Of a stretch of DNA of 64,000 nucleotides, positions 1-11,500 are shown piece after piece. Both the position numbers and the translations under genes were made by a program. The notes beneath the pieces are model-generated. The model was not told where the DNA came from. It saw only the letters and a list, made by a program, of their open reading frames with translations, and did not search any database. Origin of the DNA: Echinococcus granulosus (lineage: Eukaryota; Platyhelminthes; Cestoda; Cyclophyllidea; Taeniidae); the NCBI RefSeq assembly GCF_000524195.1, contig NW_020170422.1, positions 334,663 through 398,662 on the forward strand. Direction: 5' to 3'. Each line of letters begins with the position of its first letter. The stretch's first letter is position 1.

Positions 1-2500
1 TCAAATGATAAAAACGGCAAATATTCTCTTAATGGTGATGAGGGGAAAAAAATTTCAGGAAAGCCTCCGCGTCAGAGGAAAGGGTGCTCGAATCTCTCAG
101 TGAATGTCGTCGGCCGTTAAGAAATGCTTTGTAATCGGCAAGAAGTGGATGCAGTACTAGCATAGCTTAGCCCAAATTTTGGTGTTTTCAAGTGTGACGG
201 AATTCCCAGTTTGACGATAAACGCATTTCAAGCTGCAGTTAGACCTCTATGTGCTGTACACATGCATAGACACGCACACATGCACGCGTTAGCACTCGGG
301 GTGGGGTCTAATAGGTCATTAATTATGAAGGCACAGGTCCTAAGCCAAGCCGTTCACCTCTCCAATCCTCACACCTACCCCTCTCTCTCGTCCTTCGTAA
401 GAGCGCGTTATTAATATTTCACATCGTTTCTTACTAGCAATTGAAACCTAAACGTCATGTTGAAGAAATTCGTGCCTCCTTCTTCACAGACAGACGTAAA
501 TTAACCCCCTGGGGAGGTACTGTGAGTGCTTCAAAATTATTGTGGTATGAAAAGTGGACCCTCCCATGACGACGTGCGGTGTGGATCCATCGCATTCGCA
601 TTCCCTAGGTAACCATTAATCCGGCCTGCAGCTTCAAAGATGGGCCGATGTGGTGAATTAATATTTCATCCGAGAGAGTGCCTTTAAGAACTTTTTAATC
701 TATACACCGTCCAGGCGGCATCAAACTTTACTAGCAATTAATTTGTGTAAGGGCTTCTAAGGGGTAGTATTAGTTCGCACTATAAAGGGCGAGTGTGAGG
801 TGCGTTTAAGACAATTTGGAGCTCGTGTTTTTGCGCCTCTATAATGCTGGGGCTGCAACCCGCGTGGATCAACACGCATCAGTAAGTGGAGTGTATTTCC
901 CATAACTAATAGTCTTTGCTGAACAAGATGGTAAAGCTTAATGATGGTGCAAATGAAACAATATATAGTGGTGGTGAAGGTTCCGACGCGCTGTACAACA
1001 TCGTCACGCTTTGAAAAATACAAAGTTAATGAATCCTCGTAGCGCATTTCACAAAAAGGACGAAATTCTGGATCCAATGAACCGACAAGCCACACTGCTG
1101 AAGGTGGAATCAAATGTTCTCCCGGTTTGGTCAATCAACGTATGTTCTCCATGCCTGCCTCTTGGATGATCTTTTAGGCACTGAGAACGTTGTGATAGTG
1201 GAAACAAATGAGTGACCAAAAAGGAGGTCCAGGAGACGGCGCTATAGAGTAAGAGGGGGGATATGTAATAAAAGGGCGATTGTTTGAAGGTGCACTTACC
1301 CACGAGGGTCTTTTACTCATTTCGGTTTCCACGATTACCATAGTAATATGAGAATTATTTCTTAATTACCCTCTTTGGGCTGTTTTTCTACTTACGAAGG
1401 TCTAATTGGATCTTCAGGGAGGCCTCAGGATGTTTCAATGAAATAAAATGAAGATGATACGAGACGGCGGTATCTAATCAACATAGATTCCCTATTCCTG
1501 TACCAAATAGGTGGGCTTAAAGCCCCAAGAGTGGTAAAAAAATAAGCCAGTTTAAATATTAATACTCTTGGTCCTGTGTGTGTATATCTAATATCACGAT
1601 TACAGCGGAGTAATTTGGTGTGCAATTCTGAGTCGGTGCGAAATCAACCGACAACGACCTCCCAGGTTGATCCCAAGGGAACGAGGACTACACGCATAAT
1701 TAATACCACCTACCCTTCCCTCCTTCCTTCCTCTCCCAAGTGTTTACGTGTGTGTACATTTGTGAGTCCTATTGTCGTCTATCACACTGTCTTAACCACC
1801 TCTTCAATAAATGCAATTTCTGAATAAATCAGGCTGTTCACTTCCTAACAAGTCTACCGGTTAGTGCTGAGCTGCTCTTAAGAGCTTGATAGGGCATAGA
1901 AGTCGAGATGCGGCTTTCTTATCAACACAAAAGCAGACCTCAATATCACCGCCTTTGAGCTCACATCTAACCAGAGATTTAATCTTGGTGTCTAGAAAAA
2001 TTAAGCACAGAAAGATTTTTAGTACTGCTAAATATCCGACGGCAGTCTGCCTAACTTCTTTGGCATTGATGAAGTTCTGACCTCCAGGGTAGATACTCCT
2101 GACAGTCAGTATGAGCTAACCTTTCTAAAGAACTAACGCTTCTCTGCGCTTTATAATGTGATATGCTATGTCAAAAATCATAGTTTAATTTCAAGTCTCT
2201 ATCCTTTACTGGGCGTTGTGCCTAAACCACAATTAAAGTTATTACCAAGTAGACGTTAGCCATTTCAGCTTCGGGTGTCTACAATGGGTAACAAACCTCA
2301 ATTTAATTTTTTAGTCAATAATAAAGCTACTCAATTGCTTAGTAACCCTTTTGGATTTAAATGAAAGCAAAGGTATTCTCTGAAGGGAAAAAATTAATCA
2401 AATGAAATTCCACACTGTTGTGAATAATGCGAGGCTTGAATTATGCCTGCGGACAAACTCGAAGCAACTATGTCGACTAATGGTATACGCGGGGTACATT
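1..2500. other. Non-coding stretch, nothing recognised
   Basis: Only short ORFs on both strands with no recognisable domain and no exon with good splice sites. The few bases near 1412 that resemble an LTR end are too short to call. Confidence 0.5.
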
Positions 2501-3545
2501 TGTAATGGGTTAATTGTTTACGTAACTTTCGGTTTTGGGGTCTCCGCCATTCCACCTAGGCCGGGCGACATGACCCCTCGAATAGACCACTATCACCGAG
2601 GCTCTACCGTGAGTCAACAATATATCTGCTGCCGAGCAAATATGCCTACTTTCACCTTCAGGGAAGTCTTCAAGAGTTGCACTGGTGAGACTGAAAAGCG
2701 AACATGACCCTGAGGAATAGCTATCCTGATTTTTACAGCTGAGTGATGAAACTTAACGGGGCGGAAGAGGTGCATATGCTGCGAATGGGAGAAACTGTAA
2801 CGACCCCTAACAGAAGGGTTGAAAATGACATATACCCTCGGAAACTACCCTGGTTCCGTAAAGCTTTTACCAAGTGAAGCGACACTAGCCATGAACCATC
2901 CGAAAGAGTTTCGCCACAGAGCCGTCCACTGTACCGGTATGAAGGTATGAAATATGTGAACACGAGACACCTTCTCCACTTTTCTACTAGCTGGCTAGAA
3001 CCCAGGCAAGTTTGGCTAGTTAGCACTGAAGTGTAAACAAAGTGCCAAGGAGGGATAGATGCAAAATCATACCTCTACGTAACGATGTCAAACCTTAACC
3101 TTTGTTATCTGACTTTGCTTTTGTGCCAGTGTTCCTACGACCATCTATGGACGAGTGTGATGGCCTGCACATTCCCAAGAGGCATCAGTGACTTTGCGGT
3201 CAAGTATCTTTGCGGTTGCATGGAAATTCAATGACTGGCACAATTGGCTCGAGGGTGTTTTTCTTACAGCACCACCTACTTCGTAATGGCTGACGCGGGA
3301 GGTTGACCAGGAAGAGCTCCGGCGACGACGCTCAAAAGAGGGGAAGGGGTGTTTAATAAGTTGGTTGTTAATTTAAGCTACCGTTTTGGCATCGTGGCTA
3401 CTTCGACCCCGCGATTGTACCTTCACCGGGCGGCCCGACCTCCGGAACATGCTACTAGTCCTAAGCCCCTCTGTACGTCAATTATGCATATTCTACCCGA
3501 GTGTTGGGATTTCTTTTGTCTTCGGGGAATTTTTAGGGCTCTACC
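2501..3545 (+). mobile_element. TRIM-like non-coding LTR retroelement, copy 1
   Basis: Direct terminal repeats lie at about 2501-2681 (starts TGTAAT, ends GTTGCA) and 3350-3545 (starts TGTTTAATA, ends GCTCTAC). Both share the order CGGTTTTGG, a GGGCGRC-rich block, CTRTACGTC, the ATATTCT-like stretch and TTCGGGGAA. The internal region of about 670 bp has no credible ORF. A purine tract, AAAAGAGGGGAAGGGG, abuts the right repeat at about 3334-3349, as expected of a polypurine tract. CTGGTGAGACTGAAAAGCG directly after the left repeat is a possible primer-binding site (inference). Size and lack of coding fit a terminal-repeat retrotransposon in miniature. The same arrangement recurs at 54567-55682, which makes chance unlikely. 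Confidence 0.7.
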
Positions 3546-4416
3546 TATTTTCTGAAGTAAGAGCTATTACGCTAGAGGAGAACGACAAATGAAAATCCTA
3601 CAAAACACTTAACTTCACGTAAAATCGTTAATTCACCAGTTTTTCAAAGCTAAAACGGAGAACCCAGTATTTTGAGTGGTTTATGAATGTTTAAATTCTT
3701 GATTGTAAACTCAAATCAAGTCGTCTTGCCACTTAGATGACCTTACATTGTCAACAAGATAAATCCAAAGCAATAAAAGGAGTAAAAGGTTGGAAACCTG
3801 TGTGACCAAGTCCCATTGCTACTGGTGCCCGTCTCATGGGCAAAGTGGCCATCACAGTCCAGCTACTTCATTGTTCGGATATGACATTGATACTCGCACC
3901 ACTGAAATTACCCATTCAAACGTCACCGCTACTCAAGATGAAATGCAGATGCCATTATCTTTCTCAGACCCAGTAGCTTAATCAGCATCCTCTTTAGGCT
4001 GTTTTAAACTCCACCAGTCGGGCTAAGGCACTCGACTGGATGTGACTGCAGTCGCCAAAAAGCTAGTAAAGAAAAGAAGGAACATACCTTAGGAAGGAGA
4101 ATCGGGACAAAATAAAATTAAGGTTTTCAGTGACGCAATTCTTTGCACCAAATAAGTAATATGATAACTTGACGAAATCTCTTTACTTGCAGTTCTACGG
4201 AAACTATAAAAAGGGAACTGTTTGAAGGCCAAAATATACACAAAATTTGCTCATTTGCACAAAGTTTATTGACCTTTCTCTAGTATCCAAGCTGCGGACA
4301 CAAAAATGAGCACTTTCTTTAGTTAAAATGATTACTAGTCGATGCTGGTTTACTTGCAGTAATAAAATATAGCATCGAAAGTGATCACATCATACAATTA
4401 GAGAAAGCAGCTGACA

Positions 4417-4683
4417 TTAGAAGCAAGGCAAAAAAGAGGGATCTTTCCATTTTTGTTTGCTGGTAGGTAATCTGCAGTCACAGCAATAAATCCGGGGGAC
4501 CTCGCGACTGCTCTTCAAGCGTGGGGCAACGAAATAATTCACTTTGACGCTCTTCGTTATCAACGTCCCATTGGTGTTGCGTTCTCTGCACTCCACGAGA
4601 CGCGGCTTAACCTCACTGCAGCGGTCACCCACGTATATATCCCTGGGAAAAAGCACAATCAACATCAGAAGCAATATTGACAT
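4417..4683 (-). CDS. Candidate small secreted cysteine-containing protein
   Basis: An 88-residue ATG ORF. Residues 2-12 (SILLLMLIVLF) are hydrophobic like a signal peptide core, followed by a Cys-containing stretch: RCSEVKPRLVEC, then NYFVAPRLKSSREVP and YCCDC. GC content is locally higher than in the flanks. A possible acceptor (TTTTCCCAG) lies inside the N-terminal coding stretch, so the true gene could be spliced and start elsewhere. No family was recognised. A weakly similar stretch occurs in the minus-strand ORF at 5909-6328. Confidence 0.3.
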   Translation of the reverse strand: MSILLLMLIVLFPRDIYVGDRCSEVKPRLVECRERNTNGTLITKSVKVNYFVAPRLKSSREVPRIYCCDCRLPTSKQKWKDPSFLPCF

Positions 4684-5908
4684 ATTGTGCTTTGCTGCTT
4701 TAAGGAGGATTTAAACTAGACAAAGACTCTCGAATTGGTTAAAGAAAAGAGGGAAGTTCATAAGCCAAAGACAATGCTAATTCAACATAATTTATTTCCC
4801 TCACGTTTACAATTCATTCCAATGCTTAACATTATTACTTAGGGAACTCTAGCATAATAGGATTTTTCGGTACTGTTGGACAGTACTTCGACATCTGCGT
4901 TAATTTACCAATTTGATTCGCCATGAGCTAACTTTTAGAAGTCACAGACATTTTTACTGTTAGAACGATCCTTCACTTTTGCAAATTCGACACGTGGCAG
5001 ATATGGCCTAATGCACTTCTTCGACTTAAAACCATCACATTATGTAGCAGACCTCAAGAGTCAATCAATAACGTGAGTTATCCCTGGAATATACAGTTTC
5101 ACAATTAGCAGCAAAATAAACAAGAATTTTAATGAAACGCAGGTAATTTGCTCTAAATTGACCTACAGCCTCCTATGTTGGTCAAATCCGCCTCATTAGA
5201 GCAATACTCTTCTATGTACTTGTCATTTAAAAAAGTTAAATATGATTAGTATTAAAGCCTTCTTAATGGAAAAGGTAAAATTATTGTGAATCAGCTTCGA
5301 GCTACGTTTGATCCCCAGAAATCTGAAGTTCGAAATGAATCAGGTTATGTAGAAATAGGCGAAAGCGTGACAGCCAAAACCTCTGATGTAACATACGGGA
5401 TGCCAGAGGTTGAGTTTGTCATTTTTGGCTTGAGATGCGGAGAAATTGTAAAAGTGCAAAGATCCACGATTTACTTTAAAGGGGTAAAAAAGGAAAGAAA
5501 GTATGAATTCGTAAAGGAATTACTCACTAACACGTCCTAAGAATTTGCAATTTATTTCGCTTCTTGAACGAAAAGCAGAAAGGCCTTTAAAGGAACGACA
5601 GGATACATGAACAGTATATTAAGTCACTAGATCGCGTAGATACAGTTGTCATTTAGCCAACACCCTATGTGAAAGTAATCTCTGACGATAAAATAACATG
5701 GGATTGTAGAACATAATTATAAACTATTTAGACCCCAGCGTTGTTATTTTTTTTGGATTCAATATTAGACACTATTAGTGTGATAAGTAAATAAACTAAG
5801 AAGGATTCTATGAAGGAAGCATAAATTAGGCACAAGCCCAACTTTGAGTTATTTAATCGCACAGAATGCGGGACCATAGAGATAGGCTAATTTGTAGCTT
5901 GAGTGAAG

Positions 5909-6328
5909 TCAATTTCCGAAGTTGAAGTGAAGGGAGGTGCTTTTGAGTGTGCACAGAAAAATGACTTGATCTGGGGCGACGACACAGTCATAAGTTTGGC
6001 CGCGAGGCCGAAGTGTACATGCAAACACCCACCGTTTGTTGGCTGTTGGTGTGTAAGGCGGATCGCGGATAGAGCAGAGACGCGGAGCGATAAAGTAGTC
6101 TACGGATGGGTTGACCGCCACGAGGTTGGTGAGATGGGGGCGCCGAGGACAAGGTGGTCGTATAACGGGAAAGGTCGGGGGCAGACAACAAGCGAGGGCG
6201 TGACCGACAGCTTGTGCTTTTGCAATCCGCACCTGGCTGAGTACCTCGAAACCGTAGACACCGTTAGTGGTGGTGGGTTGCTCTTCAAACCTCCTATACT
6301 GGTTGGGTCCCCGGCAGACACGTTTCAT
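5909..6328 (-). CDS. Uncertain ORF resembling the 4.4-kb candidate; possibly a decayed paralogue
   Basis: A 139-residue minus-strand ATG ORF in a locally GC-rich block. It contains DYFIAPRLCSIRDPP, close to NYFVAPRLKSSREVP at 4417-4683, and TPTANKRW against LPTSKQKW, with a short gap that removes the CCDC segment. No signal peptide is visible. A 167-codon plus-strand ORF (5903-6406) overlaps it completely, so coding strand and reality are both open. Confidence 0.25.
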   Translation of the reverse strand: MKRVCRGPNQYRRFEEQPTTTNGVYGFEVLSQVRIAKAQAVGHALACCLPPTFPVIRPPCPRRPHLTNLVAVNPSVDYFIAPRLCSIRDPPYTPTANKRWVFACTLRPRGQTYDCVVAPDQVIFLCTLKSTSLHFNFGN

Positions 6329-6406
6329 TGCTACTGTTTAAAGTTTAAGTACCATTGCTTTTGGAAAAAGGGATGTGGAAAAGCAAGGATCGACGAATTA
6401 CATTAA

Positions 6407-8545
6407 TTAACGAGTAAAAATGCAGGATAAAAATCATAGAATGAATTTAAAGCATTACAAGATGATTGCACATGAAAGTGAAACGAATATTTCAACAAGA
6501 ACCGGTTAATTAATGAAGCCAGAATTTAAACATTTTAGAACGCACTGCAAAAGGAACTTGTCAAAACTAAAGAGACTAGCTGCAAACGTTGTACAAAACA
6601 TTTTAAATGGATGTCACTGGAGAGCGGTATTTTCGTGTAGGGAGCTATCTAGGCAACACCCTTAGTTTAGAGAAATGGTAACTTCAATCATGGTGATCAA
6701 AGGAACCAGACGCGTTTAATGATAGAATCAAAAGGTCAATTTCAAGAAGTTATTGATTATAAATTTTGTTAACTTTATTAAAAATCGCATAAGTTACAGA
6801 GAGTGAGGAGTGGATTAGGGTAAGGGGTACCAGGTCATACCACCATGATGCTGCATATATGCTTTCTTGATAAAAATTCATCGCAATTTATATTCAGCGA
6901 GTAAACAGTCACGCAGCAGTCTACGGAAGTTCAAAACCACACCTTCTAGATTTACGATGTTGTGTAAAACACGAGTAAATATAATGTAAAATGAAAAATA
7001 AGTCGAAAGGTTACAGGAAAAATGGAAAATTCCTCTTAAGCTGTTTAGAACGTGAGGCTTCGTAAAACAAGACAAGTTTAATTTGCAATTGACCGTATTT
7101 TCCATAAAAATCAATTGGAGTACATCAAACATCATATAGCACTTTGTACTCACGATCACTCAATCAATATCCTGCGACAAATTAAACAACAATGATTGTT
7201 AATACGTATTCGCGCAAAGAATGGGATATTTGTTAAGTTAGTTCCGAAATACATGCAAACTAACATAACGGTTTACAGCCATAACCAAATACCACTTCTT
7301 AAGAACACATAGAAGATTATTTAGTTTATTTATGAGATTAAAATAGTTTTAAAGCGCTTCAGTGCTACTAAATTTCACATTTGACAGACACATCACAACA
7401 TACTAAAGTAATATACCACTAATCTAATATATATGCAATTTTGACTAAACAGAGGTTCTAATGTATGACAAGGTTCATAGGTCTCCTCTTTTCTGGTCCT
7501 TATAATCTTAGAACACTCAGGCGAACTCGACTTCGACGTGTTTATTAGGATAAATTAATGGGGAATCAAGTGCAGGTATAGGGGGTGTGGATACGGAACC
7601 TTTCTCCAGATTACAGGACTTTGACTCCTCAGTCACGATGTTCAAGTCGAGTCCCTAACTCCTCTCTGATGGGAACATTAGAAAAAAAATAAGCATTACA
7701 GTAAGAAGTTTGCACAGCCCTCTAGTGCTTTCTGCAAAGGCAAATTTATTAAGCATCTAACCTAAAGCATTTTTTCAAATCCTACTTAAGTAATAAATGT
7801 TTAAAATATATTGAAAGCGTCGTTAACACAAATGTAGGAATACATAAAATAAGTAAGGGGTTTAAATATTTCATAAATAGAGTAGAGTGTAAATTATTTG
7901 TTACTTAGATGAATGCCTAGCCTAGTTTCAACTAACTTAGTAACCATAAAAAGGTTTTAGCCTTTCATAATGGGAGTAAATATTTGTTTGTTTAAATTTG
8001 CACGATATTACAAATTCTTGAACTGTTGAAGTATTTTGCTGTTTTCGCACCACAAAGGTATTCAACCCTCCACTTAATAAGCTTACAGACAAGGAATAAA
8101 ATAAGCGCTCAAGTTATACTGTGTTCTATACAAATGTTCCATCGTGCGAACCCTGATTCCTGTGTTTTAATAGCGATTTAAGTATGCTACTCAAGGCAGC
8201 AAATTGTTAAGACTTTCCAAATTTAAGCCTAAACCTTTTGCCTAAAATCGTAATGATTTTTTGCTATCAAATTTAGGTTTTTAGAGCTGAATATTACTGA
8301 AGATCATGCTAATCCAATATCTTCCCCACATATATCGTTTAAGTTTTGAAGGGTATGGTTTGATGGTATATCCTTTTGTCAGTTTAGATTTACAGCATTA
8401 GCTTTTAAATTTGATCAAAGCAAACTAGTGTAGACTTTACGTGTATTGAAACAAATTAGGATCGTTTGCTAATAAGTATAATTTCCTTGGTTTACGATGC
8501 TCTGTTCGTTTTTTAAAGATCTTCTCTGATTTGTAGGCAGCAAAT
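6407..8545. other. AT-rich upstream region of the SYCP1-like gene
   Basis: Strongly AT-rich with no convincing ORF. It should hold the promoter and 5' UTR; an acceptor-like TTGTAG just before the ATG suggests a non-coding first exon somewhere here, but it could not be placed. Confidence 0.45.
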
Positions 8546-11500
8546 ATGGCAAAGTTCTTTGGCGTTAGCTTATTTAAGAAAGCTTCATCTGGTCACTCTG
8601 CTGACAGTCCTAAGATGAAAAAGGATTTTGGCGCTCTGAGTGTGAGGGAGCGTACAAAAAATATTTCTAATGCTCCGACAGTAATGTGGGATGCCATTTG
8701 TGACTTAAATAGCTCCAGTGATCTCGATGATTCAACTGACTTCTTTTACTCACGTTCGGGGATATTCTCGCCTCAGCCTGAAAAGCCAAGTTCTCCGATT
8801 CAAAGCGCGTCTGAGAAGCCGCAGAAACCAGTATCTTCTTCCAGTACAAATAAATGGAAAACAAATTTTTTGGTACCCGAAATTTCTCCACGACATCCCC
8901 GCACAACCGAAACTACACCCATTTCACCATCAATATCTCGATTTCAATCGAAGTCTCGAGCATCCCCTTCAATGGGTTTCCGATATTCATCGACGTTAGG
9001 CAGATCACCTGCTTTTAAGTCAAATTCAAGTACCGCAGAACTTGAAGTTACAGAGCATGATATACCATCTGACACAGATACCACGAATTCCCCTAAAGTT
9101 ACCCATGTCATTACGGATATTGAAAAAAATGGGCTTAATTCTGTTGAGTCAAGAACAAGCCTTGATTTGTCTACAATCAGTCTTGATCAAACAAACGAGG
9201 AGGGAAATCAGGATTCCAACTACCAGTGCCGATCTATGGGAGAAATGAATAATGTGCAGAGACAATCTGCTCACGAAGAAGGACAGTGCAGAGAAGTTGA
9301 AGCATGCGATTCCGACGGATATGACAAGTGAGTCCATCGGTCTTAGTAATTACTTTTCGATGAAACTATCGCCTTCTTTGAGTTATCGAATTGGAACTGA
9401 GTAAATTATCGTGCATATCTAAAAAATCTCGTCCTTAAAATATATACACTCTTGAAACTTAACCACCTAGTCAATTTATTATTGAATTTGAATTACTATT
9501 TTTGATAACCTTTATATGGAAATAAAAATTTTAGATCGTTAACGATTAACTCATAGACGATTTTTCCATACACAAACTGATACTTTCTGTGAGTTGTAAG
9601 GTATTTTGAAAACTAGGAAAATATATGCTTTTGATGTAGATACCACTGTCTCAAGAGCTATTTGCATTTCAATTTCTCTATCAACTTTTCTTTAACTATT
9701 TAATCATTCGTGAAAAGGAAATAATTGCAAATAAAGCAAGATTATAAATTGATTTTTGTTTTTTAGGTTAGCGATTTTGCATGTTAAACTGAAGAATGAG
9801 GCTGTAAAGTTAGAGAATTGGAAGAACGAAATGATAGCCAAACTCAATAAGAACGTGAGATAATGGAATATTAAACTACTTTTCTCTCTAATAATAGGAA
9901 GAAAAGTTGGCAGAAGCTAATACCTTAGTGGCCAGCCTTCGAAAGTCGAACTTAGAGTTGCAAATGGATAGGGAGAACGCCAGTCTCAAAGTAAAGGATG
10001 AAGTCGAAAAGCGAGAGGCTATAGAAAAAAAGTGGTTTATTTATTGTAATCTTATGTATTTATGCCATAGGATAATTGGAACTCGAGATTTGTGTGAAGC
10101 TATTAAGACGCAAATTGAATTTGTTCAATCAACCTGCACTTCAAGTAAGCAAATTTGACTTAAGTGTCATTCTCTCTTGTAAAAATTATTTTAAAAACTA
10201 CTCCTGGATAAGTGAATATTAAAATGATATCACCTTACTGGACGCGCTGTTAATTTATCATTGTGGTTTTATTATGAGCACATTTCTCGAACTCTGAGTA
10301 AAGTGCATTTTCATCATCCATAAAAGCACTTTGTAGCACTTTGCTGCAGGTCGTTCATCCTTTTTTATAAATAGTTATCAATTTATTTCTCTCTAGCCAT
10401 GCAGACATGCTTCAAAACAGCGACGACTCAAAAGGTCCTGGAAGCTTTACTAGAGAATACTTTCAAGGATTTCCAGAATCTGAGCATTCAATTAGATGAG
10501 AGTAGAGCTAAAAATCGCAGTCTAGGTAACTCCAAATTGCCGATTGCTAATATTTTACATAGTTGAAACTCAAGAACAGCTAAACGAGAAACACAACCAC
10601 GATAAAAATACCCTGTCAACCCGCAATAGCGAGCTAACGGCGGTGCTTGAAAAACTCGTCTCAGAGAGGGAAGAAATCTCTTTAATTTCCAAAAAATGCG
10701 CCGAGACTCTCAAAAATCAGATTTTGAAAATCCGGACAACTCTTGAGAGCATGGACCTTTTTTTAGAAGTTGGGTCTCAAATGAAGTTTGGGTTGGAGAA
10801 AGAAATAGAAAGTGTCAATGTTAGTGCAAACTTACTACGTAGCCAAAATTAAGCATATTACATGTTTTTTGGATTCTATTTCAGATTGAGCTATTAAATG
10901 TGAAGGCCTCAAAAAGAGAGAAAGAGGGCCAGCTATCGGAGGCCCTGTTTAAATGCAGTCAACTCTCTGATGACCTATCACGAGTCTACACACTTTTGCA
11001 AAATTCTGAGAATAATTGTCTGAAGAGAGGTCAGAAAATTACGTCTATGGAGGGAGAAATTAAAAAATTAACCGAAGAAAAGCGTTTCCTTCAGGACGAC
11101 TTGCATAAGGTATGTGACGTTAGGCGTAAATTTCCAATGAAAATTCCTTACACGACTATTTTGTTGTAGAAAAGTATGATCCATGAGGCGGATGTACGGT
11201 CTGGACAAAAGGAATTGCTACTACTTACAGAAAAGTTGAATATGGCTATATTAACCCTCAATGCTTTGTAGGCACTCCATTCAATTTCCAATTCAAATTG
11301 CCCACCCCTTTTAGAGTCCATGAAAAAGACGAACTGCTAAAGTTGCTTGAACAAGAAAGGAGTAACGATGCAGTTTCTTTAATTATTTCTAGTGAATTTA
11401 CTTTTCAGCTCGTCAAAGTCTATAGAGGATCTGGTAAGATATTTGATAGGATATAAGACACAATTATTAAATTATTCCTTAACCAGTAGTCCTTAAGCAA

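Noticed and set aside
5286..5540. Plus-strand open frame of 84 codons (FDPQKSEVRNESGYVEIGE...)
   Set aside because: No ATG start, no splice partners, no recognised domain; the other strand is also open for much of it.
5903..6406. Plus-strand ORF of 167 codons
   Set aside because: Fully overlapped by minus-strand ORFs in a GC-rich block where stops are rare; no domain recognised.
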